Under the pieces are notes generated by a model, which saw only the letters and a program-made list of their open reading frames with translations, was not told where the DNA came from and did no database searches. Shown one piece after another: positions 52,871-60,783 of a DNA stretch of 64,000 nucleotides; positions within the stretch are counted from its first letter, which is position 1, and every line of letters starts with the position of its first letter. Made by a program: the position numbers and the translations under genes. The stretch is from Phycisphaerales bacterium. GTDB lineage: Bacteria; Planctomycetota; Phycisphaerae; UBA1845. The DNA is taken from the NCBI GenBank assembly GCA_020852275.1, contig JADZBE010000039.1, positions 62,001 through 126,000 of the forward strand. The letters run 5' to 3'.

Positions 52871-54274
52871 CCCGGCTTCCAGCGTGACGTGCTGCTCCTT
52901 CTGATTGATGCCGCTGCGGGTTGTGACGCGGTAGGCGAGGTCTTTCTTCTCCGCGGGCGCAAGGGTCGCGCTGAACTGCACGGTGCGGTAGTCGTGCAAC
53001 GTGGGCGACAGCAGGCTGTGGAACACCACGTCGCCGTCGAATGGCCTTCGCACTTCCACGTCGATCGGCTTGGCGCGGTAATTGCGGATGCGCTCGAGGC
53101 GCAGCTCGTGCGCGTCCCAGCCGATCACGCGGTCATCCACCTTGATCTGGTGTCCCTGTCCCGGGCTGTAGTACACGTTCGCGCCACTGCGCTGGAACCA
53201 GATGTTGTCGCGATACGCGCGGGAGAGGATCCACTCGTGGATCACTTCCGGGTCCGCACCGAGGTTCAGCTCAATCTCCTGGCCGATCGGCACGTACTTG
53301 ATGCCCTGCTGCGCCAGCATCGCCAGTCCGTCGCGCCCGTTGTCCTTGAAAAGGCGGACGACGCCGTCGGGCAGCGGAGTCGTGCCGAGGCTGCTCTTTT
53401 CGTCGTTGCGCAGGAGGAACATCCTGACGAGCTGGTCGCCGTACTCCCGCGGGCGGTAGCGGTATTGAATGCGGAAGGGCGCGCTCGTTCCCGAGAAGAG
53501 GCGCATGCGCTTGGACCATGTGTTCGGGATCGTCTCCGTGCCTTCGACGGTGTAGATGAAGTATTCGGAGAGACCCTCCTTGATAATGGACTTCTCGTCC
53601 GCCTCGGCGTATCCAAGGCCCTTCATCGCCTTGTCGGCGATCTCCGCGCGAGCCTTGGGCGCCTTGAACTTCGAGGCCGGCATCTCGCCTTTCCTGTGAG
53701 CGCGTTCCTCCTGGTCCGTGATCAACCCGCGTTTGGCCAGGTCCGCGACTTTCTCGACGAGATTCAGCGTGCCGACGACGAGTCGGACCTGTGCATCCTC
53801 GTAGTCCTCTCCGGAGTTGTTCGTGATCCGCACAAAACCGTCGAACGCAAGGTGTGTTTCGTCGGCATTGCTGACGCAGACGTAGTCCGCCGCCCACGTA
53901 ATCCCGCTGGTGAAGTACGTGATTTCGACCGCGGCATCGCCGTTCAGGCCGCTGCGTACGCTCCACGTCAGCTCCTGCGGTTTGTCGTGCGGGAAGGTCG
54001 TGTCGAGGAGTTCCAGCGCTTCCGCGTGCGTCTTGAAGCGCAGTTGCACGCTGGTGGGGTCGATCAGGGTGTTCGCCCAGGAGAACTGAAGCCCGTTGAC
54101 GCCGGTCTTGAACGTGACCGTTCGCGTCTCGCGCACGAGCGTCAGGTCTTCGCTGTTGTAAATGGTCAGTTGCACCGTGTCGCGCGGCGGAACGGTGGAG
54201 AGGTCGATGTTCTGGCGCGCCAGCGCCGGCAGCGCTGTCACTGCGAACAAGATGCCATACAAAACAGTTCTCAT
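52865..54274 (-). CDS. DUF4139-type secreted protein, copy 1
   Basis: The protein has 469 residues with signal peptide MRTVLYGILFAVTALPALAR. The body is beta-rich and matches the DUF4139/mucoidy-inhibitor-like family: NSEDLTLVRETRTVTFKTGV, LQFSWANTLIDPTSVQLRFK, EITYFTSGITWAADYVCVSN. The C-terminal half has the conserved NYRAKPIDVEVRRPFDGDVV and DLAYRVTTRSG. Function is not established for the family. It is the last of three related genes in a row on this strand. The next copy ends 56 bp upstream. Confidence 0.88.
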   Translation of the reverse strand: MRTVLYGILFAVTALPALARQNIDLSTVPPRDTVQLTIYNSEDLTLVRETRTVTFKTGVNGLQFSWANTLIDPTSVQLRFKTHAEALELLDTTFPHDKPQELTWSVRSGLNGDAAVEITYFTSGITWAADYVCVSNADETHLAFDGFVRITNNSGEDYEDAQVRLVVGTLNLVEKVADLAKRGLITDQEERAHRKGEMPASKFKAPKARAEIADKAMKGLGYAEADEKSIIKEGLSEYFIYTVEGTETIPNTWSKRMRLFSGTSAPFRIQYRYRPREYGDQLVRMFLLRNDEKSSLGTTPLPDGVVRLFKDNGRDGLAMLAQQGIKYVPIGQEIELNLGADPEVIHEWILSRAYRDNIWFQRSGANVYYSPGQGHQIKVDDRVIGWDAHELRLERIRNYRAKPIDVEVRRPFDGDVVFHSLLSPTLHDYRTVQFSATLAPAEKKDLAYRVTTRSGINQKEQHVTLEAGE

Positions 54275-54329
54275 ACCCGTGTAATCCGAAGGTGTGAAAC
54301 AACCATGCTTCAAATACGCCCGGCGCATG

Positions 54330-55751
54330 TTATGACCCCGCCTCCAACGTAACGTGCTGCTCCTTCTGGTTGTAGCCGTTTCGCGTGGTGACCCGGTATT
54401 GAAGGTCCTTCTTCTCCGCGGGCTGGATCGTGGCCTTGAACTGGACCGTGCGGTAATCGTGCAGCGTGGGGTTCAGGTCACTATGGAAAACCACGTCGCC
54501 GTCGAAGGCGCGCCGCATTTCCAAGTCGATGGGCTTGGCGCGGTAATTGCGAATGCGATCGGTCCACACTCCGTGCTCATCCCAGCCGGAGACCTGGTCA
54601 TCCATTTTGATCTGATGTCCCTGCGCGGGATTGTAATAGAGGTTGGCAGTGCGGCGGTGGAACCACGTGTTGTCACGGTAGCCGCGCAGCAGGATACATT
54701 CGTGGATCACTTCGGGGTCCGGTCCCAGATTAAGCTCGATTTCCTGCCCGATGGGAACATATTTGATGTATTGTTGGGCGAGCATGGACAGGCCGTCTTT
54801 GCCGTTGTTGCGAAACAGCCGCACGGTTCCGTCCGGCAGCGGCGTGAGACCAAGCTGACTCTTCTCGTCATTGCGCAGCAGGAACATCCTGACAAGCTGC
54901 TCGCCGTATTCCTGCGGGCGGTAGCGGTATTGAATGTGAAATGGAGCGGCCTTCCCCTCGAAGAGCCGCATGCGTTTGGACCAGGTGTTGCGGAGGGTCT
55001 CCGTTCCTTCGACGGTGTAAATGAAATACTCCGAAAGTCCTTCCTTGATGATCTGCTTGGCTTCGGCCCCGGCGCCGCCGGCGAAGTCCATTCGGCCTGC
55101 AACCTCCTTGCCCAAAAAGACGCGGGCATCGGCGGGCATGGGGGCTTTTGCCGTGAAGGCGCCCTCGCGCAGCATTTCGCCCGCCTGCTCCTGGCTGATG
55201 ATGCCCCGTTGCGCGAGCTCCTGAATCTTTTCGACAAGGTTAATGGTGCCCACGACGAGCCGGACCTGGGCGTTTTCATAGTCCTCGCCGGAGCTGTTGG
55301 TGATCCGGACGAATCCCTCGAAGGACATCTTGGTTTCATCGGGATCGCTGACGCAGACGTAATCCGCCGCCCAGCTCAGCCCGCTGGTGAAGTAAGTGAT
55401 TTCCAGCGATGCGTCGCCGTCCATGGTGCTGCGCACATTCCAATACAACATCTGCGGTTTGTCGTGGGGGTAGGTCGTGTCCAGCAGCTCCAGTTTATCC
55501 GTCTGAGTCTTGATGCGCATCTGCACGCTGGAGGCGTCGATCAAGGTATTGGCCCAGGAGAACTGCAGCGGGTTGATCCCCTGCTTGAAGGACACGGTGC
55601 GGGTCTCGCGGACAAGCGTGAGGTCTTCGCTGTTGTAAATCGTGAGTTGCACCGTGTCGCGCGGCGGAACCGTCGAAAGGTCGATGTTCTGCTGGGCGAA
55701 GACCGGCGCGGCAACAAGTGCGGCAATGCGGATGAGTGCTGCGAATCGCAT
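54330..55751 (-). CDS. DUF4139-type secreted protein, copy 2
   Basis: The protein has 473 residues and is a close paralogue of copy 1. Both share the mature start QNIDLSTVPPRDTVQLTIYN and very similar C-termini. Signal peptide MRFAALIRIAALVAAPVFAQ. Differences are concentrated in the middle (EEQAGEMLREGAFTAKAPMP-like region). The tandem arrangement indicates duplication, and the divergence shows it is not recent. ATG 55751 has a poor ribosome binding site. Confidence 0.88.
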   Translation of the reverse strand: MRFAALIRIAALVAAPVFAQQNIDLSTVPPRDTVQLTIYNSEDLTLVRETRTVSFKQGINPLQFSWANTLIDASSVQMRIKTQTDKLELLDTTYPHDKPQMLYWNVRSTMDGDASLEITYFTSGLSWAADYVCVSDPDETKMSFEGFVRITNSSGEDYENAQVRLVVGTINLVEKIQELAQRGIISQEQAGEMLREGAFTAKAPMPADARVFLGKEVAGRMDFAGGAGAEAKQIIKEGLSEYFIYTVEGTETLRNTWSKRMRLFEGKAAPFHIQYRYRPQEYGEQLVRMFLLRNDEKSQLGLTPLPDGTVRLFRNNGKDGLSMLAQQYIKYVPIGQEIELNLGPDPEVIHECILLRGYRDNTWFHRRTANLYYNPAQGHQIKMDDQVSGWDEHGVWTDRIRNYRAKPIDLEMRRAFDGDVVFHSDLNPTLHDYRTVQFKATIQPAEKKDLQYRVTTRNGYNQKEQHVTLEAGS

Positions 55752-55812
55752 GAGTCGTGGAATCCATGGAGTAGGTTTGTCAAAGCAACACAGTTGTCAG
55801 CAGTTCTTGAAT

Positions 55813-55905
55813 ACCGCTTCCTTACGGGCGCGCCTCTGTTCCGCTCGGCTCTGATTGGCACGGCTCTGTTCCGCTCGGCTCTGTTCGGCGCGGAGCGCAC
55901 TGTGA
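55813..55905. repeat. R element followed by 15-bp repeats
   Basis: CGCTTCCTTACGGGCGCGCC is followed by 15-bp units CTGTTCCGCTCGGCT and CTGATTGGCACGGCT. In one frame they read ALFRS-ALIGT-ALFRS-ALFGA, the spacing of pentapeptide repeats. There is no start or stop arrangement that would make a gene. Confidence 0.55.
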
Positions 55906-55918
55906 GTGGCCCGCGCGG

Positions 55919-57106
55919 TTACCATTCGTTCTTGATCAACAGGTGAAGGTCAATGGTCTGCTTCGCCGCCTGCTGGTCGGCGCCGCGCGGCGTGAGGGGA
56001 ACGTGGAACAGAAGCTTGTCCGCCGTGGTCTTCTCCTTGTCCAGCATTTCCGCCAGCGGCGTATCGGTCATCAGTTCCCACTCGACGGGTCTGCCGGTGT
56101 CGTTGCCGAGAATCTCGCGCCGCAGCGCCGACATGGATTCGGCAATGTCCAGCGTGACGGGCTGATCCTTGAAGTTTTCAATCTCGAAGCGCACGACGAC
56201 ATCATAATTAAACAGATTGCCCAGCACGCGGTTCTGGTCGCGCTTGGCGAGGGTTCGCTTGACTACCACGTCCTTGGCCACGCCGAGATAGAGCCGCACT
56301 TCGTCGTCGCGCGGCGTGAATTTCAGCCAGTCCTCGCCGAGAAAGGCCGTCGTCCCGCGTCCGTCATCCTGATACACGCGCGCCTTGCCGTACATGAAGG
56401 GGAACTGGCCCAGCGCGTTGCCGGCGTCGTTCTTCAGCAGGTAGTGCATGGGCACGCGAAGCTGCTGCTTGCCGGCGTCGAGGTAGCCGAACTCCGACAG
56501 GTCGGCCGTATACACCTTGCGCACCGGCACGTTCTCGAACTTGGAGGAGAGAAGCTGCTTGGTCTCATTCGTGCCGATGGGCCGCTCGAAGCGCTCGCCG
56601 AAGCCGGGCCACATGCCCGACACGCCGAACTCCTCGTTCGCCCGATTGTGCAGCAGGATGTACTGCCGCAGCGTGAGCGCCTTCTCGTCCTTGGCGGCGA
56701 CGGCCTCGTAGGCGAAGGACTTGTCGAGCTGCCCGATGAGGTAGCTGATGCGCACCTTGGCGGAACCGGCCTTGGGCGCGGCCACCTGCCACGTCAGCGC
56801 GTTTTCATTCGGCGGGTAGGAGGTGGACAGGACCTTGACGTTTTCGGGGTCGGAGAGCGAGCGGAACTGGATGCTCTCCTTGTCCACCTGCGTGTTGGTC
56901 CAGGCGAAGACGACCTCGTTCACCCCGGCGTTGAGCGGGACGACGCGCTCCTCCTCGACGAGCGTGACGGAGGGGTTGTCGAGCTGGATCTCGACGCGTT
57001 CCCTGGGCGGCAGGGTGATCAGCTTGATGCCGGCCTGAAGCGGGGCGGCGAGGATCGACGCGAGCGCGATGGCAAGCCCCATCGCCGGACGAGCGCACGA
57101 GAGCAT
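55919..57106 (-). CDS. Diverged relative of the DUF4139-type pair
   Basis: The protein has 395 residues; start ATG 57106 follows AAGGAGAC. The signal peptide is AMGLAIALASILAAPLQAGI. It shares the family start pattern (LPPRERVEIQLDNPSVTLVE) with copies 1 and 2 (VPPRDTVQLTIYNSEDLTLV), plus FAWTNTQVDKESIQFRSL and LTWQVAAPKAGSAKVRISYL. The C-terminal half has diverged strongly. I infer an older duplicate within the same operon-like array. Function unknown. Confidence 0.8.
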   Translation of the reverse strand: MLSCARPAMGLAIALASILAAPLQAGIKLITLPPRERVEIQLDNPSVTLVEEERVVPLNAGVNEVVFAWTNTQVDKESIQFRSLSDPENVKVLSTSYPPNENALTWQVAAPKAGSAKVRISYLIGQLDKSFAYEAVAAKDEKALTLRQYILLHNRANEEFGVSGMWPGFGERFERPIGTNETKQLLSSKFENVPVRKVYTADLSEFGYLDAGKQQLRVPMHYLLKNDAGNALGQFPFMYGKARVYQDDGRGTTAFLGEDWLKFTPRDDEVRLYLGVAKDVVVKRTLAKRDQNRVLGNLFNYDVVVRFEIENFKDQPVTLDIAESMSALRREILGNDTGRPVEWELMTDTPLAEMLDKEKTTADKLLFHVPLTPRGADQQAAKQTIDLHLLIKNEW

Positions 57107-57368
57107 GTCTAAGGTCTCCTTGAAGCCTTGCAAATGTCGAATCAAGCGATTAGTCGCACGACCGGGCCGCCGGTTCCACGAACCGGGTCATGCGATGCGA
57201 ATGGCATTATCGCGCCAGGCGGAAGGATGAGAAGGCCGGGATCAGTGCACCTGACCCGCTGCCCCTCGATCCCTCTGGTGAGATGCGCCGGCCCTTACCG
57301 GTTGACGATCGCCCGCATGGGTCTGCAGGGTTCCGCTGCGGCGGACCCATGTCGCCCTGATGGGCGGC

Positions 57369-58370
57369 TCACGTCATCCCGAGAGACTGGCGGAAGAACT
57401 CCACCGTGCGGGTCAGGCCCTCGCGCAGCGGCGTGCGCGGCTGCCAGCCGAGCCGCGTCTGCGCGCGGGTGATGTCCGGGCGGCGGCGGACGGGGTCGTT
57501 GACCGGCAGCGGCCTGTACTCGACGGCGATCTTGCGGCCCATGACCTGCCCGAGCGTCTCGACGAGCTCGAGCATGGTCACCTCGGTGGTGTTGCCGATG
57601 TTGACCGGCTCATGGCTGTCCGCGGCCTCGTATTTCATCAGCCGCACGATGCCGTCAATGAGGTCGCTGACGTAGCAGAAGCTCCGCGTCTGTTTCCCGT
57701 CGCCGTACACCGTCAGCGGCTCGCCGCGCAGCGCCTGCACGATGAAGTTGGAAACGACGCGCCCATCGCCCACGGCCATGCGCGGTCCGTAGGTGTTGAA
57801 GATGCGGACGATGCGGATGTCCACCTTGTTCTGCCGGTGGTAGTCCATCATGAGCGTTTCAGCGACGCGCTTGCCTTCGTCGTAGCAGGCGCGCGGGCCG
57901 ATGGGGTTGACGTGCCCCCAGTACTCCTCGCGCTGCGGATGCTCCTGCGGATCGCCGTACACCTCGCTCGTCGAGGCTTGCAGAACGCGGGCCTTCACGC
58001 GCTTGGCAAGCCCGAGCATGTTGAGCGCGCCCATCACGCTGGTCTTGACCGTCTTGACGGGGTTGAACTGATAGTGGACCGGGGAGGCCGGGCAGGCGAG
58101 GTTGAAGATCCACTCCGCCTCGAGCAGGATCGGCTCGACGACGTCATGACGGACGAACTCGAAATCCGCCGTGCCGCAGGCCAGCCCGCCGACGGAGCGC
58201 GTGTTGGCGCCGCCGACGGGACCGGCGGCGAGGTCGATGAGATGGCGGATGTTGCGCTTGGAGCCGGTGAAGAGGTTGTCGAGGCAGATGACCTCATGCC
58301 CATCGGCCAGCAGCCGCTCACAGAGGTGACTGCCCAGAAACCCCGCGCCTCCGGTGACGAGTGTACGCAT
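57369..58370 (-). CDS. UDP-glucuronate decarboxylase / NAD-dependent epimerase
   Basis: The enzyme has 333 residues of the extended short-chain dehydrogenase family. The NAD-binding motif [11 protein letters not shown] is at 6-16, the active-site Ser region [10 protein letters not shown] at 131-140, and Tyr163 and Lys167 in [14 protein letters not shown] and [16 protein letters not shown], and [20 protein letters not shown] fit UDP-xylose synthase. The product would be UDP-xylose for cell-surface glycans. Between NIRHLID and FEFVRHDV there is an extra segment of about 22 residues (47-68, Ala/Gly/Cys-rich) that I do not expect in this family. Confidence 0.9.
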   Translation of the reverse strand: MRTLVTGGAGFLGSHLCERLLADGHEVICLDNLFTGSKRNIRHLIDLAAGPVGGANTRSVGGLACGTADFEFVRHDVVEPILLEAEWIFNLACPASPVHYQFNPVKTVKTSVMGALNMLGLAKRVKARVLQASTSEVYGDPQEHPQREEYWGHVNPIGPRACYDEGKRVAETLMMDYHRQNKVDIRIVRIFNTYGPRMAVGDGRVVSNFIVQALRGEPLTVYGDGKQTRSFCYVSDLIDGIVRLMKYEAADSHEPVNIGNTTEVTMLELVETLGQVMGRKIAVEYRPLPVNDPVRRRPDITRAQTRLGWQPRTPLREGLTRTVEFFRQSLGMT

Positions 58371-58394
58371 GTGTGACTCCGATACCGTTCATTC

Positions 58395-58480
58395 CGAGCC
58401 GCGCCCGCTAGGAAGCGGTGCTTTCGATCATGCTTCCGCACGCGGACCAATCCGATCCCGTCAACGCCTGGTAGTATAAT
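58395..58480 (+). promoter_or_regulatory. R element and TATAAT box in the UXS-EEP divergent gap
   Basis: An R element (GAGCCGCGCCCGCTAGGAAG, from about 58396) is followed by a perfect TATAAT at 58475-58480. No good -35 is visible 16-18 bp upstream. The next ATG (58488) begins eight bases after the box, the leaderless geometry seen also at 34428. The box may serve the open frame at 58488 or the secreted endonuclease-like gene at 59048. Confidence 0.45.
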
Positions 58481-58487
58481 CGGCCAC

Positions 58488-59051
58488 ATGCCCGGTGTCG
58501 GCTCACAACCCCGTGTGCCCCAAGCCCACCCGGAGTCATACGCAAACGAACCGGGCGTCTCGAATCCCCTTCGGCGAATCTCGCGAGGGCGCCGGGTTTG
58601 GCGCTGCGTCGCGTGCTTGTTTGTACTGATGCCCCCGGCGACCGTGATGGCGAGTCACCCGCGCGAAGAGTGCATGGGGTGCATCCGGATCGCGCTGGCT
58701 CGATGCGAGGCGCTGCGAAGCGTTCGCCCGCCGGACTTCCAAGGGATAGGGGCCTGGCTCGTTTCAACCGCGCAACATGACACGATCCTCCGCCGCGGCT
58801 CGATGTGGCCGCTGAAGCGCCTCCCGATCTCGGCGAGACACACGCCTGAATCGCAAACATGGGAACGAGAGGGTCCGCGGAAGACAAGGCGCGAGCCTTT
58901 CATCATGGCACCTGATACAATGGCGCGAGTGACCTCGATGCTGCCTTGGCGTCGCGCGACGCGACGCCGCTGCATTCGTGTTCGTCTGTCAACGGAAGGC
59001 GGCCGCGCACGGAGCATCCCCGAGGGTGCAAGCCTGGAGCACTTGAGATGA
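58488..59051 (+). CDS. Uncertain open frame after a TATAAT box
   Basis: The frame has 187 residues (MPGVGSQPRVPQAHPESYAN...) with a possible membrane segment near 42-56 (VACLFVLMPPATVMA). It starts at the leaderless position after the TATAAT box, and its stop overlaps the start of the next gene by 4 bp (ATGA). No family is recognised, and the Arg-rich second half looks like unselected sequence. I keep it as a possible gene only because of the promoter and overlap. Confidence 0.25.
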   Translation: MPGVGSQPRVPQAHPESYANEPGVSNPLRRISRGRRVWRCVACLFVLMPPATVMASHPREECMGCIRIALARCEALRSVRPPDFQGIGAWLVSTAQHDTILRRGSMWPLKRLPISARHTPESQTWEREGPRKTRREPFIMAPDTMARVTSMLPWRRATRRRCIRVRLSTEGGRARSIPEGASLEHLR

Positions 59052-60487
59052 ACAGCACGTTGCGAAGAACTCTGATTGTGGGCGGCTTGCTGGCTTCGCT
59101 CGCTTCCGCCGACGTGCCCGTGCGTCTGGCTACGTTCAACATCGAGAACTTCTCGGCGCGGCCGGGATCCGAGCAGTTCGAGGCGGCCGCGGCGATTCTG
59201 CGGCGCGTGGGCGCCGACGTGGTCACGCTTCAGGAAATGAACGACGAGGCCGCGTTCATTGAGCTGGCGGAGGCGACGGATTACCCTCATCGCGCAATCG
59301 CCTCGACGAGCAACGCCATCGACTCCCTGCGCCGCCCAGCCATCCTGAGCCGATATCCCATCCGCACCTGGCGCACGTTCACCGCTCGCGATCTTTCCGG
59401 CGACCCGCTCGCGCGGGATCTCACGCGCAACTTCGTCGTGGCGGAGATCGACGTCGCCGACGGCGCGCCCCCGCTGGTGGCCATCAGCAATCACTGGCAG
59501 TCGGCCAACGAGGATGCGCAGGAGTTTCAGCGATCGATCGAATCCCTCCGGGCCATGCAGGTCACGGCGCTGCACGACTCACGGAGCGTGCCGTACTTCC
59601 TCGGCGCGGACATGAACGCCGACATCTCGGAACCGTCCCCCACGCCGCTGTGGTTTACGAGTCTTCCGCCCGGGCTGCCCGGGACGTTCCGCCTCGGCTC
59701 GGACATCGCCTTCCCGGTTCGCAACAGCACCTTCGAGCCGTTCCTTTCCGGCACGGGAGAACAGGAGATCCACCGCGTGGAGGCGTTTCAGCTCGACGGG
59801 CAATACGCCACGCACGAGAACCGGTTCCGGCTCGATTACCTCTGGCGCAGCGCCGCCGTGATCGTCGTCGGCGCGGAAATCTACGATTCGCGGGACGAGG
59901 ACCTTGGCGGCGGACTTGCCAAGTACGGCGCGCCACTGCCGCCGGAAACGAGTCGCACGGCCTCCGATCACCTGATGGTGTTCGCGGATGTGCGGATCCC
60001 CGGGCAAGAGCGCGCCGGGGCGTGCTGCCTGCCGAACGGATCCTGCGCGAGCCTGCTGCATGGCGACTGCGCCGCGGTCGGGGGCGTGTGGCACGCGAGC
60101 GAATCATGCTCAACGGTCGAGTGCCCCGCGCCGGGCGCATGCTGCATCGACGATCAGACGTGCCTCCAACTCCCGGAAGCGTCGTGTGCGTTGTGGCGGG
60201 GGTCGTTCCTCGGCGAAGGGATGGACTGCCGCCGGGCATGCCCCTGCGACAAGGTGAGGAGACTTTCCGCCCGATGCTCGGATTCGGGAACGATCAAGGC
60301 CGTCGTGCGCTTCGTTGACGAGAGCTTCAACGGCACGCTCATCGACATCGCCATCGACGGCACGCCGTTCCCCACGCCCGTGGTCGACGGCAAGGCGAAA
60401 CTCATCGCCGCGCCGTACCAAGGCGCGCATGAGGTCACGCTGGTCGCGCCGGCGTGCGATCACACCGCGCATGTCGTTTGCCCGTAA
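59048..60487 (+). CDS. Secreted endonuclease/exonuclease/phosphatase-family protein with shared C-terminal domain
   Basis: The protein has 479 residues with signal peptide LIVGGLLASLASADVPVRLA. An EEP domain follows: ATFNIENFS (28-36), LQEMND with Glu63, SNHWQ, LGADMNADI with Asp188 and Asn190, and SDHLMVFAD with His308. This is the full metal and nucleophile set of DNase I-like enzymes. Residues 324-398 hold two GACCLPNGSC/GACCIDDQTC cysteine repeats. Residues 400-479 are the shared C-terminal domain (CDKVRRLSARCSDSGTIKAV...VVCP), also found in the protein ending at 47686. It probably acts outside the cytoplasm on nucleic acid or phosphoesters. Confidence 0.9.
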   Translation: MNSTLRRTLIVGGLLASLASADVPVRLATFNIENFSARPGSEQFEAAAAILRRVGADVVTLQEMNDEAAFIELAEATDYPHRAIASTSNAIDSLRRPAILSRYPIRTWRTFTARDLSGDPLARDLTRNFVVAEIDVADGAPPLVAISNHWQSANEDAQEFQRSIESLRAMQVTALHDSRSVPYFLGADMNADISEPSPTPLWFTSLPPGLPGTFRLGSDIAFPVRNSTFEPFLSGTGEQEIHRVEAFQLDGQYATHENRFRLDYLWRSAAVIVVGAEIYDSRDEDLGGGLAKYGAPLPPETSRTASDHLMVFADVRIPGQERAGACCLPNGSCASLLHGDCAAVGGVWHASESCSTVECPAPGACCIDDQTCLQLPEASCALWRGSFLGEGMDCRRACPCDKVRRLSARCSDSGTIKAVVRFVDESFNGTLIDIAIDGTPFPTPVVDGKAKLIAAPYQGAHEVTLVAPACDHTAHVVCP

Positions 60488-60645
60488 GGAAACGAACCGC
60501 GCCGAAGCGCAACGCCAGACGGGCCGGGCGAACCGGCAAAGCCCAGGGACTTCGCAGTCGGTGGTGAACGATAACGTCCGCCATTCCCGCGAAGGCGAGC
60601 CGAATGCATGTTTACGCTGAGTACAGCGAAAACATGCCACCCAGC

Positions 60646-60748
60646 CGTCATTCCCGCGAAGGCGGGAGTCCAGCCTGCAGCTTGCGAGAATGAACGAATC
60701 CAGTCGGTTACTTGGGCGAACTGGACCCCTGCCTGCGCGGGGGCGACG
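60646..60748. repeat. 103-bp element, copy B
   Basis: The element runs from CGTCATTCCCGCGAAGGCGG to TGCGCGGGGGCGACG, exactly the length of copies A and C. A short fragment (CATTCCCGCGAAGGCGAG) lies at 60581-60598 and a GTTTACGCTGAGTACAGCG hairpin lies between. The element sits between convergent gene ends. Confidence 0.8.
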
Positions 60749-60783
60749 GCCCCCAGCCCGCTTCCAGATTCCACCAACGCCCG

